Shown here in pieces: positions 17,788-26,301 of a stretch of DNA of 53,590 bases. The stretch is from assembly GCA_029210545.1 (NCBI GenBank), contig JARGFV010000002.1, positions 1-53,590 on the forward strand, in the 5' to 3' direction. The notes beneath the pieces are model-generated. The model saw only the letters and a list, made by a program, of their open reading frames with translations, was not told where the DNA came from and did not search any database. Every line of letters starts with the position of its first letter. Positions within the stretch are counted from its first letter, which is position 1. This DNA comes from a bacterium. Its GTDB lineage: Bacteria > BMS3Abin14. The position numbers and the translations under genes are program-made.

Positions 17788-20439
17788 ATGACCAAAGAGA
17801 TGCCAAAGCACTTCGACCCCGCGTCATCCGAGACAAAATGGTACGCATTCTGGATGGAGAAGGGGTATTTTCATGCCGATGAGGGATCAGCGCGCCCGCC
17901 TTACAGCATCGTCATCCCTCCTCCCAACGTAACCGGTTCCCTGCACATGGGGCACGCCCTCAACAACACACTCCAGGACATCCTCGTCCGCTACCACCGG
18001 ATGAATGGGTGCGAGGCGCTCTGGATGCCCGGCACGGACCATGCCGGGATCGCCACCCAGAACGTTGTGGAAAAAGAGCTGGACTCCCGGGGAACCGACC
18101 GGCATGCCCTCGGCCGTGAGAAATTCGTGGACAGGGTGTGGGAGTGGCGGGAAAAGTACGGCGGGGTCATCCTCCAGCAGCTCCACAGGCTGGGGTCCTC
18201 CTGCGACTGGGAACGGGAGCGGTTCACCATGGACGAGGGGCTGTCCCGGGCGGTCAGGGAAGTGTTCGTCAGGCTCCATGACGAGGGGCTCATCTACCAG
18301 GGAGATTACATTATCAACTGGTGTCCCCGTTGCCACACCGCCCTGTCCGACCTCGAGGTCGAGCACCATGACCGGAAGGGGAAGATGTACCACCTGCGTT
18401 ATCCGTCCGTGGACGGGACGTCGGAGGTTGTGGTGGCGACTACGAGGCCGGAGACCATGCTGGGAGACACGGCCGTTGCGGTGAACCCGGCCGACGAACG
18501 GTACAAGGGGATGCTGGGCAAGAGCTTTCATCTGCCCATGACAAGGCGTGACATCCCCCTTATCGCGGACGACTACTGTGACATGGAGTTCGGGACCGGC
18601 GCCGTGAAGGTCACTCCGGCCCACGATTCCAACGATTTCGAGATCGGGGAACGTCACGACCTTCCCAATGTGTCCGTCATCTCCATGGAGGGCACCATGA
18701 CCCACGAGGCCGGGGAACGTTACGAGGGCATGGACCGTTACGAGTGCCGCAGGATTCTCATCGATGATCTCGATAAAGGCGGGTTTCTCGTCAAGGTGGA
18801 AGATTATGAGCACGCCGTCGGCCAGTGCTACCGGTGTCAGACCGTCATCGAACCGATCATCTCGAGGCAGTGGTTCGTTCGTACGAAGGAACTGGCCAAA
18901 CCGGCCATTGAAGCCGTCCAGGATGGGCGGATCAGGATTGTCCCCGCCAGTTGGGAGAAGACCTACTTCGAGTGGATGGTCAACATCCGTGACTGGTGCA
19001 TTTCGAGGCAGATCTGGTGGGGACACAGGATCCCTGTCTGGTATTGCGGAGACTGCGGAAAGGTTGTCGTCCAGGTGGAGGAGCCCACGGCGTGCCCGGA
19101 CTGTTCCAGCCCGGATCTGAGACAGGAAGAGGATGTCCTCGATACCTGGTTCTCTTCTGCCCTGTGGCCATTTTCCACTTTGGGTTGGCCCGACAGGACC
19201 CCTGCCCTGGAAAAGTTCTATCCAACAAGCTGCCTCGTGACCGGTTTCGACATCCTATTCTTCTGGGTGGCCCGGATGATCATGATGGGGATGAAGTTCA
19301 TGGGAGACGTGCCGTTCAGGGAGGTTTACATCCACGCCCTGGTTCGGGACGCCGAAGGTCAGAAGATGAGCAAATCCCGGGGTAACGTCATCGATCCCCT
19401 TGTGATCATCGACGAGTACGGCGCTGACGCCTTCAGGTTCACCCTTGCCGCTTTCGCTGCAATGGGCAGGGATATCAAGCTTGCCGAGGACAGGATCGAG
19501 GGGTACCGCAACTTCATCAACAAGATATGGAACGCTTCCAGGCTGGTGCTCTCCTACCTTGAGGGCGTTACCCCGGACCAGCTGGCCGACCCGGATCCGC
19601 CGACGGAAGAGCACAACCGGTGGATAAGGAGCAGGCTGGCTGTGGTCACGGACCAGATCCGCGGTGCTGTAGAAGACTACCGGTTCAACGACGTGGCCAA
19701 CACCCTGTACCAGTTCTTCTGGCACGAGTTCTGCGACTGGTACCTGGAACTGGCCAAACCCTCCCTGTACGGGGACCGGGGAGAGAGGGCACTCCTGGAG
19801 ACCAGGGTCACCGCAGGCATGGTCCTGGAAAACTTCCTGAGGCTGCTTCATCCCGTCATGCCCTTTGTCACGGAGGAGATCTGGCAGAAGCTTCCCGTCG
19901 AGGGCGAGAGCATCATGACCGCGTCTTTCCCCGAGGCGAGGAGCGGGGATGCGGATGCCGAGGCGGACGAGAATATGGCGGTAGTCATGGATTTCATCAC
20001 CGCTGTCAGGAATCTGAGGACCGAGTTGGGGATCCCTCCCGGCCGCATGGTCCGGGCCACCATCGTGTGCAGGGACCGCGGCATTGCCGGGATCCTGGAA
20101 GGTGCGGTCCCGGACATGACCCGGCTGGCCCGGCTCAGTGAGGTCCTGATCACCGAAGTGAGACCGGAACAGGACCCGGGGTCCGCAGCCGTGGTAAGGG
20201 GACAGGAAGTTCTCATCTCGGCCGAGGAAGAGATGGACAAGGATGCCGAGATCCAGAGGCTTACAAGGGAGTTGACAAAGGTGACCGGCGAACTTGCGAA
20301 GGTGGAGAAGAAGCTGGGCAACCCGCAGTTCGTCCAGAAAGCTCCCGAGGAAGTGGTGCTGAAAAACCGCGGTGTCCTGGAGGAGCTTCAAGCCCAGAAG
20401 GGCAAGCTGGAAGAGAACCTGGAGAGGCTCAATGATTAA
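17788..20439 (+). CDS. valS: Valyl-tRNA synthetase
   Basis: 883 aa, class I synthetase. HIGH motif as HMGH (53-56) after PPPNVTGSL, the CP1 editing domain (about 200-330), cysteine pairs of the zinc ribbon region (YCGDCGK, CPDC), KMSKS at 526-530, anticodon-binding domain, and the C-terminal ValRS tRNA-binding coiled coil (about 815-883). It charges tRNA-Val and edits Thr. GCGAGGAACGC precedes ATG 17788. It overlaps nadC by eight bases. Confidence 0.98.
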   Translation: MTKEMPKHFDPASSETKWYAFWMEKGYFHADEGSARPPYSIVIPPPNVTGSLHMGHALNNTLQDILVRYHRMNGCEALWMPGTDHAGIATQNVVEKELDSRGTDRHALGREKFVDRVWEWREKYGGVILQQLHRLGSSCDWERERFTMDEGLSRAVREVFVRLHDEGLIYQGDYIINWCPRCHTALSDLEVEHHDRKGKMYHLRYPSVDGTSEVVVATTRPETMLGDTAVAVNPADERYKGMLGKSFHLPMTRRDIPLIADDYCDMEFGTGAVKVTPAHDSNDFEIGERHDLPNVSVISMEGTMTHEAGERYEGMDRYECRRILIDDLDKGGFLVKVEDYEHAVGQCYRCQTVIEPIISRQWFVRTKELAKPAIEAVQDGRIRIVPASWEKTYFEWMVNIRDWCISRQIWWGHRIPVWYCGDCGKVVVQVEEPTACPDCSSPDLRQEEDVLDTWFSSALWPFSTLGWPDRTPALEKFYPTSCLVTGFDILFFWVARMIMMGMKFMGDVPFREVYIHALVRDAEGQKMSKSRGNVIDPLVIIDEYGADAFRFTLAAFAAMGRDIKLAEDRIEGYRNFINKIWNASRLVLSYLEGVTPDQLADPDPPTEEHNRWIRSRLAVVTDQIRGAVEDYRFNDVANTLYQFFWHEFCDWYLELAKPSLYGDRGERALLETRVTAGMVLENFLRLLHPVMPFVTEEIWQKLPVEGESIMTASFPEARSGDADAEADENMAVVMDFITAVRNLRTELGIPPGRMVRATIVCRDRGIAGILEGAVPDMTRLARLSEVLITEVRPEQDPGSAAVVRGQEVLISAEEEMDKDAEIQRLTRELTKVTGELAKVEKKLGNPQFVQKAPEEVVLKNRGVLEELQAQKGKLEENLERLND

Positions 20440-21343
20440 GTTTCCACTGAATGTTCACCGCCTCATCGACCTTGCCGTGGAGGAGGACCTGGGGACGGGG
20501 GATGTCACAGGGAAGGCGATCCTGGACGAGAACGCTCAGGGGGAAGCGGTCATCCTGGCCAGGCAGGAGCTGGTGCTGTGCGGCCTTGACGTGGCTCGGG
20601 AGGTATACAGGCGGATCGGTGCGGGCGTGGTCCTCACTTCCTCCATATCCGAGGGGCAGACGGTCGGGCAAGGTGCTGTATTGGCCGAACTGACCGGCCC
20701 CGTCACGGTCCTCCTGACAGGGGAGAGGATCGCCCTGAACTTCCTCCAGCGCCTTTGTGGTATCGCCACCCTCGCGGGCCGCTACGCCGCCGCCGCCGGG
20801 GGAAGGACGACGATCCTGGACAGCCGGAAAACGGTGCCCGGCTGGCGCTGGCTGGACAAGATGGCAGTGAGGGTGGGTGGGTGTACCAACCACCGCATGG
20901 GTCTTTTCGACGGTATCCTCATCAAGGACAACCACATCGCGGCCAGCGGCGGCATCCCGGAGGCGCTTGCCCGGGCGAGGGAAAGGGCCCCCGCGGGGAT
21001 GGAGATCGAGATCGAGGTCGAGGACCTGGACGGTGTCAGGGAAGCCATGGAAAACGGAGCTGACATCATCATGCTGGATAATTTCGATCCTCCAGACGTG
21101 GTCCGGGCGGTCCGGATCAACGCTGGCAAGGCGCGCCTGGAACTTTCAGGCGGGATAGACCTCACCAACCTCGGGGAGTACCTGGATGCTGCCGGGCTGG
21201 GTTCCGGCAGAGGCGTCGATTTTATCTCGATAGGTGCCCTGACACACTCGGCGCCGGCGGCCGATATCGCCATGGAGATAAGGTCCGGCAATCCGGCGGC
21301 CGAAAGACACGGAGACACGGGGACACGGGGACGCGGGGAATAA
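20432..21343 (+). CDS. nadC: Nicotinate-nucleotide pyrophosphorylase (carboxylating)
   Basis: 303 aa, quinolinate phosphoribosyltransferase. Motifs: EEDLGTGDVTG, ERIALNFLQRLCGIAT, DSRKTVPGWRWLDKMAV, GGCTNHRMGLFDGILIKDNHI, IMLDNF and the terminal FISIGALTHSAPAADIAMEI. It makes NaMN from quinolinate in de novo NAD synthesis; nadB is at 51311. ATG 20432 lies inside the end of valS. The last ~20 residues (GNPAAERHGDTGTRGRGE) follow the normal NadC end and are partly encoded by four 8-bp GACACGGG-type repeats, so the tail is probably not functional. Confidence 0.96.
   Translation: MIKFPLNVHRLIDLAVEEDLGTGDVTGKAILDENAQGEAVILARQELVLCGLDVAREVYRRIGAGVVLTSSISEGQTVGQGAVLAELTGPVTVLLTGERIALNFLQRLCGIATLAGRYAAAAGGRTTILDSRKTVPGWRWLDKMAVRVGGCTNHRMGLFDGILIKDNHIAASGGIPEALARARERAPAGMEIEIEVEDLDGVREAMENGADIIMLDNFDPPDVVRAVRINAGKARLELSGGIDLTNLGEYLDAAGLGSGRGVDFISIGALTHSAPAADIAMEIRSGNPAAERHGDTGTRGRGE
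21306..21337. repeat. 8-bp tandem repeat at the nadC 3' end
   Basis: Four 8-base units in phase: GACACGGA, GACACGGG, GACACGGG, GACGCGGG. They encode part of the extra C-terminal tail of NadC. This is one of the few spacer-type repeats here with period 8 rather than 7. Confidence 0.75.
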
Positions 21344-21450
21344 AGTGCGGGCGTATGTGAGCGTGGGAGCAGGGGAGAAGAGTCGAGGGGGCGACGGTGC
21401 TCCCTGGGCGTGTCACTGAGAGTCATAAAGTGAACAAGGCAGTTATAGCC

Positions 21451-21827
21451 GACCGGCGTCAGGTCTGGAATTTAACCACAGGGTACACCCTTCGACAGGC
21501 TCAGGACAGGCGGGGTGACACAGGGTAAGACTACAACCAGGGAAGGATTTGAAAAGAAACATGCGTAACATTGATGGACTCGCAAAAAGTCCATCAACGC
21601 ACCCCGCGCGGGGTGCCCAAATCAATGACCCGCCCCCTAAGTCATTGATTTGTAAGGAAAGGGAAAACGACGCTTTTCCCTTTCCGTGGAGCGAAAAGTC
21701 CCGGACTGGACTTTTTGCGACTCTTTCAACATTGATCTACCCTGTGAAACCCTGTGGTGTGACCTGAAAAAAGGTCACGCTGTGGTTGAATGGTTTATCA
21801 GAATTCGACTGTTCGACCGGCGTCAGG
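21451..21827. mobile_element. Composite repeat block around element copy B (nadC-birA spacer)
   Basis: The 516-bp nadC-birA gap has no gene. A 13-bp direct repeat GACCGGCGTCAGG bounds the block (21451-21463 and 21815-21827). Inside it are inverted copies of TTTAACCACAG (21471) and CTGTGGTTGAA (21780), a CCTTCGACAGGCTCAGGAC repeat (about 21489-21507) of a type widespread in environmental genomes, and the whole multi-hairpin element B. A GTGACCT / AGGTCAC hairpin lies near 21760-21778. No transposase is present. Confidence 0.5.
21571..21729 (+). repeat. Multi-hairpin element, copy B (complete)
   Basis: About 158 bp. Terminal inverted repeats: left TTGATGGACTCGCAAAAAG..., right the complement of TTGAAAGAGTCGCAAAAAG... 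Five stems in order: S1 TTGATGGACT / AGTCCATCAA; S2 GCACCCCGC / GCGGGGTGC; S3 CAAATCAATGAC / GTCATTGATTTG; S4 GGAAAGGGAAAA / TTTTCCCTTTCC; S5 AAAAGTCC / GGACTTTT. The 9-mer AACATTGAT occurs at both borders. No coding capacity. Confidence 0.9.
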
Positions 21828-21859
21828 ACATGTAAGGTCGCCTCGGGAGCCAAAAGGCC

Positions 21860-22585
21860 ATGATCCATCGCTTCGAGAGCCTGGGATCAACCAATGATCA
21901 ACTCGTACGGATGGCGGAGGAAGGGGCACCGGAGTACACGGCGGTTCTGGCCGAAAGACAGACCCGGGGAAAGGGACGGGCCGACAGGGGCTGGTGGTCT
22001 CCCCCGGGGAACCTGTACCTTTCGGTCCTCCTCCGGCCCGGGATCAACGCCAGGCGGCTTCCGAGGGTATCCATCCTGGCGTCCCTGGCCCTTTTCCGGG
22101 CGATCGACGACAGGACCGGAACCGTTTCCCTTAAATGGCCCAATGACCTGCTCCTTGACGGCAGGAAATTGGCGGGCATCCTGCCGGCTGGCAGGATCGA
22201 GGGAGACAAGGTGGCCTGGGTCGTGACCGGGTTCGGTGTGAACGTGGTCAAACCGGAACAGGGTGTGCCCGGGGAACTGGAAGACCGGGTCGCTTTTCTC
22301 GATGAGATCGTCGAGACATCCCTTGACGACCTGGTTCACAGGATCATCGGCGAGTTCAAGGGCCTGGCCGGGTCTTTCGAGGGCCCGGCGTGGCAGAGGG
22401 CCCGGGAAGAATGGTCGCGCAGCGCCGTTTTCGGTCCTCACTATACACTGAGGGACGGTAAGAGGCGGATCGTTGGAACGCCCGTGGGCCTTGCCCATGA
22501 CGGCGGGCTGGTCATGGAAACGGAGCAGGGAACGGTTACAGTTTATGCGGGGGAACTGGAAGAGAGTGCAGAGTGTAGAGTGTAG
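21860..22585 (+). CDS. birA: Biotin--[acetyl-CoA-carboxylase] ligase
   Basis: 241 aa, monofunctional BirA without the N-terminal DNA-binding domain. Motifs: FESLGSTNDQLVR, AERQTRGKGRADRGWWSPPGNLY (biotinyl-AMP loop, here quoted in parts), LKWPNDLLLDGRKLAGIL, and GFGVNV. It attaches biotin to the carrier protein of biotin carboxylases. The stop TAG lies inside an AGAGTGT heptad array, which supplies the last residues (AECRV). Confidence 0.93.
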   Translation: MIHRFESLGSTNDQLVRMAEEGAPEYTAVLAERQTRGKGRADRGWWSPPGNLYLSVLLRPGINARRLPRVSILASLALFRAIDDRTGTVSLKWPNDLLLDGRKLAGILPAGRIEGDKVAWVVTGFGVNVVKPEQGVPGELEDRVAFLDEIVETSLDDLVHRIIGEFKGLAGSFEGPAWQRAREEWSRSAVFGPHYTLRDGKRRIVGTPVGLAHDGGLVMETEQGTVTVYAGELEESAECRV

Positions 22586-22740
22586 AGTGCAGAGCAGAGT
22601 GTAGAGCAGAGTGTAGAGTGTAGAGCAGAGTGCAGAGTGTAGAGTGTAGAGTTCAGAGTGCAGAGTTTATATGCTGAGGTTGCTGAGTTATTACCAGAGA
22701 ATTACTTCCTCTGCACCCTGCACCCTGCACTTTACACTCT
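22563..22740. repeat. Heptad array birA-coaX (AGAGTGT/AGAGTGC, then CTGCACC)
   Basis: Left arm 22563-22668: thirteen AGAGTGY-type heptads in series, interrupted by three 5-base AGAGC units. Right arm 22711-22738: CTGCACC, CTGCACC, CTGCACT, TTACACT, the reverse complement of the left words. The two arms can form a long stem with about 42 bases between them. The array overlaps the birA stop codon and ends about 20 bases before the coaX start. Confidence 0.88.
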
Positions 22741-22758
22741 AAAGCAGGAGTGTCCGTT

Positions 22759-23532
22759 ATGAAGGACTTGCTTTTATGTGTCGACGTCGGCAACACCCAG
22801 ACTGTCCTGGGCATCTTCAGGGGGAAGGAGATCACTTCCCGCTGGAGGATCAGGTCCGACAGGGACCGCACCGCCGACGAGTACGGCCACCTCATCCGTG
22901 ACCTGCTTCGGGGCGACGACATCGACGAGGCGGACCTTACCGGGATGTCGGTCAGTTCCGTTGTTCCGCCCGCCAGGCAGGCCCTCATGGAAATGGCGAA
23001 AACGACCTTTGGTATAGAACCCCTCATGGTGGGCCCGGGGATAAAGACAGGGATGCCGATCCTGTACGACAACCCACGGGAGGTCGGGGCGGACAGGATC
23101 GCCAACGCGGTCGCAGCCTACGAGCGTTTCGGAAGAGACCTTATCGTCATCGATTTCGGCACAGCCATCACCTTCGACGTCATCACCGCGGCCGGCCAGT
23201 ACCAGGGCGGGGTCATCTTCCCCGGAGTGCAGATCAGCCTTGACGCCCTTTTCCTGAAAGCGGCCAGGCTGCCCAGGGTCGAGCTGGAAAAGCCTGCCAG
23301 GGTGGTAGGACGGGACACAACAAGCAGCATCCAGTCCGGGATCGTCAACGGATATGCCGGACTCGTGGACAGCCTCGTGGGCAGGATCGCGGCGGAGTGC
23401 GGTACAAAGCCCCTCGTTGTGGCCACGGGCGGACTGTCCGGGATCATCGCTTCGGAAACAACCACCATCACCGAGATCCTCCCGGATCTCACACTGGAGG
23501 GTTTGAAGATCCTGTGGGAGAGGAACAGATAG
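22759..23532 (+). CDS. coaX: Type III pantothenate kinase
   Basis: 257 aa, CoaX family (ASKHA fold). Motifs: CVDVGNTQTVLGIF (phosphate 1), MPILYDNPREVGADRIANAVAAYE (quoted core DNPREVGADRIAN), VIDFGTAITFDVI (phosphate 2) and GGVIFPGVQISLDAL. It catalyses the first step of CoA synthesis and, unlike type I kinase, is not feedback-inhibited by CoA. ATG 22759 has GCAGGAG eight bases upstream; GTG 22750 is possible. Neighbouring birA is the common arrangement in several phyla. Confidence 0.96.
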   Translation: MKDLLLCVDVGNTQTVLGIFRGKEITSRWRIRSDRDRTADEYGHLIRDLLRGDDIDEADLTGMSVSSVVPPARQALMEMAKTTFGIEPLMVGPGIKTGMPILYDNPREVGADRIANAVAAYERFGRDLIVIDFGTAITFDVITAAGQYQGGVIFPGVQISLDALFLKAARLPRVELEKPARVVGRDTTSSIQSGIVNGYAGLVDSLVGRIAAECGTKPLVVATGGLSGIIASETTTITEILPDLTLEGLKILWERNR

Positions 23533-23535
23533 AAG

Positions 23536-23685
23536 GTAAAAGTGAAAAGGGGCAAGGGGAAAGGGGAAAGTGAAAAGGGAGGAGGGAGAGACCGTATGTG
23601 CGTAAAGCGTGTGGGCGTCAGATCTTTCGCACGTACGCACGTACGCTTCACTCACACACGGTTTTTCCCGGGATTTTCCCTTTCC
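23536..23685. repeat. Heptad array and fold-back after coaX
   Basis: GTAAAAG, TGAAAAG, GGGCAAG, GGGAAAG, GGGAAAG, TGAAAAG in phase (23536-23577), starting a few bases after the coaX stop. The complement reappears as TTTTCCCGGGATTTTCCC (about 23661-23680). Inside this, CGTATGTGCGTAAAGCGTGTG pairs imperfectly with GCACGTACGCTTCACTCACACACG on the other side (both read in parts). Overall a nested fold-back. Confidence 0.65.
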
Positions 23686-23760
23686 ACCCTGAAATCTTGA
23701 TTGATTCTATTTTTGAGATTTTGGGGATAAAAAAACCTTGTTGGCAACCGGCTTCGCAGG

Positions 23761-23931
23761 ATGTGGGTGAGCGGTGGTCTTTATGGGCTTAATCAGGTCA
23801 TTCGCAAGGTCCTGACCCAGTCACCGCGAGATGATGGTCACGAGTCATACACAGTGGATATTGACGCGACAGCTATCGAGGCGGGCAAGAAGTTGGCGCG
23901 CATGACGTACAAGGGATTTCGCGGCTACACA
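23761..23931 (+). pseudogene. IS1380-family-like transposase remnant
   Basis: About 55 codons translate to QVIRKVLTQSPRDDG...YTVDIDATAIEAGKKLARMTYKGFRGYT. The string (D)IDAT-IEA-K--A--TYKG-RGY matches the region around the first catalytic Asp of IS1380-type transposases, as I remember the family. Nothing upstream or downstream continues the protein; the frame runs on into a palindrome. A decayed insertion sequence is the simplest reading. The exact family is less certain than the transposase origin. Confidence 0.6.
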
Positions 23932-24213
23932 CGGAATCCGGACGCGTCCGGATTCCGTGTTCCTGAGCCTGCCTGCCGCAGGCAGGGGGGAACCATACCC
24001 GAAATCCGGCCCAAACCAATCTCGGATTTCGGGTTTCCACTTTCACCTTGTCCCTTTATTTTTCCGATGGTAACCTTGCTCTGTTTATTTGGTTGATCTT
24101 TCATATCTCATCTCACCCGGCGGGGATTCATACTGACACCGTGGCCGCCTTGGAAGGTGTCATGGGGTGACCCTTACCGAGGCTGTACCAGTCGCTACTT
24201 AAGGAGCCATTGT
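23932..24213. other. Palindrome-rich spacer upstream of the EF-G-like gene
   Basis: A perfect 32-bp palindrome (half-site ACACGGAATCCGGACG) is followed by a CCTGCCTGC / GCAGGCAGG hairpin (about 23970-23987) and a CCGAAATCCG / CGGATTTCGG stem (about 23999-24036). A GACACC / GGTGTC pair flanks 24137-24162. No gene. The EF-G-like ribosome site AAGGAG is at its end. Confidence 0.6.
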
Positions 24214-26298
24214 ATGAAGAAGATTGAGACCGACAACATCCGCAACATCGCCATCATCGCCCACGGCGGTGCGGGCAAGACTTCTCTTTGTGAAGCGGTC
24301 ATGTTCAACGCTGGAGCAGTCACCCGCCTCGGGAAGGTCGAGGAGGGCAACACCGTAATGGATTTTCTGCCGGAGGAGATCTCCCGGCAGATCAGCGCAA
24401 GCTCGGCCACGGCTACCGTGGAGTGGAAAGATCACCAGATCAACATCGTGGACACCCCCGGCTACCAGGATTTCATCGCCGACTCCCTTTACGCGATCAG
24501 GGTCTGTGGCGGCGTTGTCGGGGTTGTCAGCGCGGTCTCCGGAGTTGAAGTCAACACCGAAAGACTCTGGAAAGAGGCCCGCCGCAAGAAGCTTGCGGGT
24601 GCCATTTTCATCAACAAGATGGACAGGGAAAGAGCAGATTTTAACAGGGCGATCAAGGATGTGGAATCCAAGCTCAGGGCCAGGCCGGTCCTGTTGCAGC
24701 TGCCCATCGGCGCTGAGGCCGATTTCAAGGGGGTCGTGGATCTCATCTCCATGAAAGCGTGCCTTTACGAAATGGACGGGAGCGGGAAGTTCACCGAGCA
24801 CGATATCCCCGATGACCTTTCAGCCATGGCCGCCGAATACAGGGAAAAGCTGGTGGAGTTCGCTGCCGAGGGGGACGACACCCTGATGGAGAAGTACCTC
24901 GAGACCTTCGAACTCACCGACGAGGAGGTGTACCAGGGGTTGAGGGCGGGTGTCCTTGACGGGGACATCGTGCCCGTATTCTGCGGCTCCGCGACCCTCA
25001 ACATCGGCGTCCGCAAGCTCCTCGATGCCATGGTGGCGCTGATGCCCTCGCCTGTGGACGCAGGTGCTGTCCTCGGGGTCGACGGCAAGGGAGAGGAAGC
25101 CCGGAGGGAACCAAAAGAGAGCGAGCCTTTCGCCGCCTTCGTATACAAGACTCTGGCCGACCCTTACGCCGGCAAGCTCACATTGTTCAAGGTGGTTTCC
25201 GGAGCCCTGAAATCGGACAGCGGTTTTTTCAATACCACCCGTGACGCCAAGGAACGCTTCGGCAACCTGTTCCTGCTCCAGGGCAAGAAACAGATCAACG
25301 TTCCGGAGGTGGTGGCCGGTCAGTTGGCAGGTGTCGCCAAGCTGAAGGAGACCCGCACCGGTGACACCCTGTGCGCCGATGGAAAACCGTTCATCCTGCC
25401 GGGTGTGGACCTCCCCACTCCGGCTCTGTCCTATGCCATCAAGCCAAAGTCCAAGGGGGACGAGGAGAAGGTGAGCCAGTCACTGGCCAGGCTCCTGGAC
25501 GAGGATCCCTCCCTCCACGTTCAACGGGACGACGCCACCAGGGAAAACATTCTTTCCGGGATGGGTCAGCAGCACATCGAGGTCACCGTGGAACGCCTCA
25601 AGACCAAGTTCGGCGTTGAGGTGGAGATGGCCGTGCCCAAAGTCCCCTACAAGGAGACGATCAAGGGCAAGACCCAGCTTCAGAGCCGGTACAAGAAACA
25701 GACCGGCGGGCGGGGGCAGTTCGGGGACGTGTGGCTGGAGATCGAACCACAGCCCAGGGGCGGAGATTTCCAGTTCGTCGACAAGATCGTTGGCGGCGCC
25801 ATCCCCAGGAATTACATCCCTGCGGTGGAAAAGGGAATCCGGGAGGCCCTGGTAGAAGGCGTTCTGGCCGGGTATCCGGTCACCGATGTGAAAGTGACCC
25901 TCTACGATGGGTCCTATCACACGGTTGACTCATCGGAGATGGCGTTCAAGATCGCCGCGTCCATGGGTTTCAAAAAAGGGTTCCTGCAGTGTAAACCTGT
26001 TCTCCTCGAACCCATCGTCAACCTTGACATCACGGTCCCCGACGAATTCATGGGGGCTGTCATCGGAGATCTCAATTCGAGGAGGGGCAAGGTTCTGGGC
26101 ATGGACCCTCAGAGTGATGTCCAGATCGTCAAGGCCCAGGTCGCCATGGCGGAGATCCTGAGTTATGCCCCTGACCTGAGATCCATGACCGAAGGCAGGG
26201 CATCTTTTGCCGTCTCTTTCTCCCATTACGAGGAAGTGCCAGCGCACCTGGCCGAGAAGGTTATCGCGGAGTCTCAGAAAGGGAAGGAGAAGGAATAA
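24214..26298 (+). CDS. Elongation factor G-like GTPase (EF-G paralogue)
   Basis: 694 aa with all EF-G domains: G domain (P-loop AHGGAGKT 16-23, DTPGY, NKMD), domain II, and domains III-V (LLDEDPSLHVQRDD, GGRGQFGDVWLEIEP, MGAVIGDLNSRRGKVLGM). It differs from housekeeping EF-G: the P-loop reads HGGAGKT rather than HIDAGKT, and the switch I region has ISRQISASSATATVEW in place of the RGITI motif. That places it with the EF-G2/FusA2-like group, whose role in most bacteria is unclear. ATG 24214 has AAGGAG upstream. No rpsL/rpsG/tuf neighbours, unlike canonical fusA. It precedes an SPOR gene by three bases. Confidence 0.9.
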   Translation: MKKIETDNIRNIAIIAHGGAGKTSLCEAVMFNAGAVTRLGKVEEGNTVMDFLPEEISRQISASSATATVEWKDHQINIVDTPGYQDFIADSLYAIRVCGGVVGVVSAVSGVEVNTERLWKEARRKKLAGAIFINKMDRERADFNRAIKDVESKLRARPVLLQLPIGAEADFKGVVDLISMKACLYEMDGSGKFTEHDIPDDLSAMAAEYREKLVEFAAEGDDTLMEKYLETFELTDEEVYQGLRAGVLDGDIVPVFCGSATLNIGVRKLLDAMVALMPSPVDAGAVLGVDGKGEEARREPKESEPFAAFVYKTLADPYAGKLTLFKVVSGALKSDSGFFNTTRDAKERFGNLFLLQGKKQINVPEVVAGQLAGVAKLKETRTGDTLCADGKPFILPGVDLPTPALSYAIKPKSKGDEEKVSQSLARLLDEDPSLHVQRDDATRENILSGMGQQHIEVTVERLKTKFGVEVEMAVPKVPYKETIKGKTQLQSRYKKQTGGRGQFGDVWLEIEPQPRGGDFQFVDKIVGGAIPRNYIPAVEKGIREALVEGVLAGYPVTDVKVTLYDGSYHTVDSSEMAFKIAASMGFKKGFLQCKPVLLEPIVNLDITVPDEFMGAVIGDLNSRRGKVLGMDPQSDVQIVKAQVAMAEILSYAPDLRSMTEGRASFAVSFSHYEEVPAHLAEKVIAESQKGKEKE

Positions 26299-26301
26299 AG
26301 T

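Noticed and set aside
21567-21736. AACATTGAT at both edges of element copy B as a target-site duplication
   Set aside because: The 9-mer overlaps the element's own ends (TTGAT) and no equivalent duplication flanks copies C or D; kept only as an observation.
23761-24096. Transposase fragment as an intact 111-codon gene
   Set aside because: Only about the first half resembles a transposase; the rest is palindromic spacer translated.
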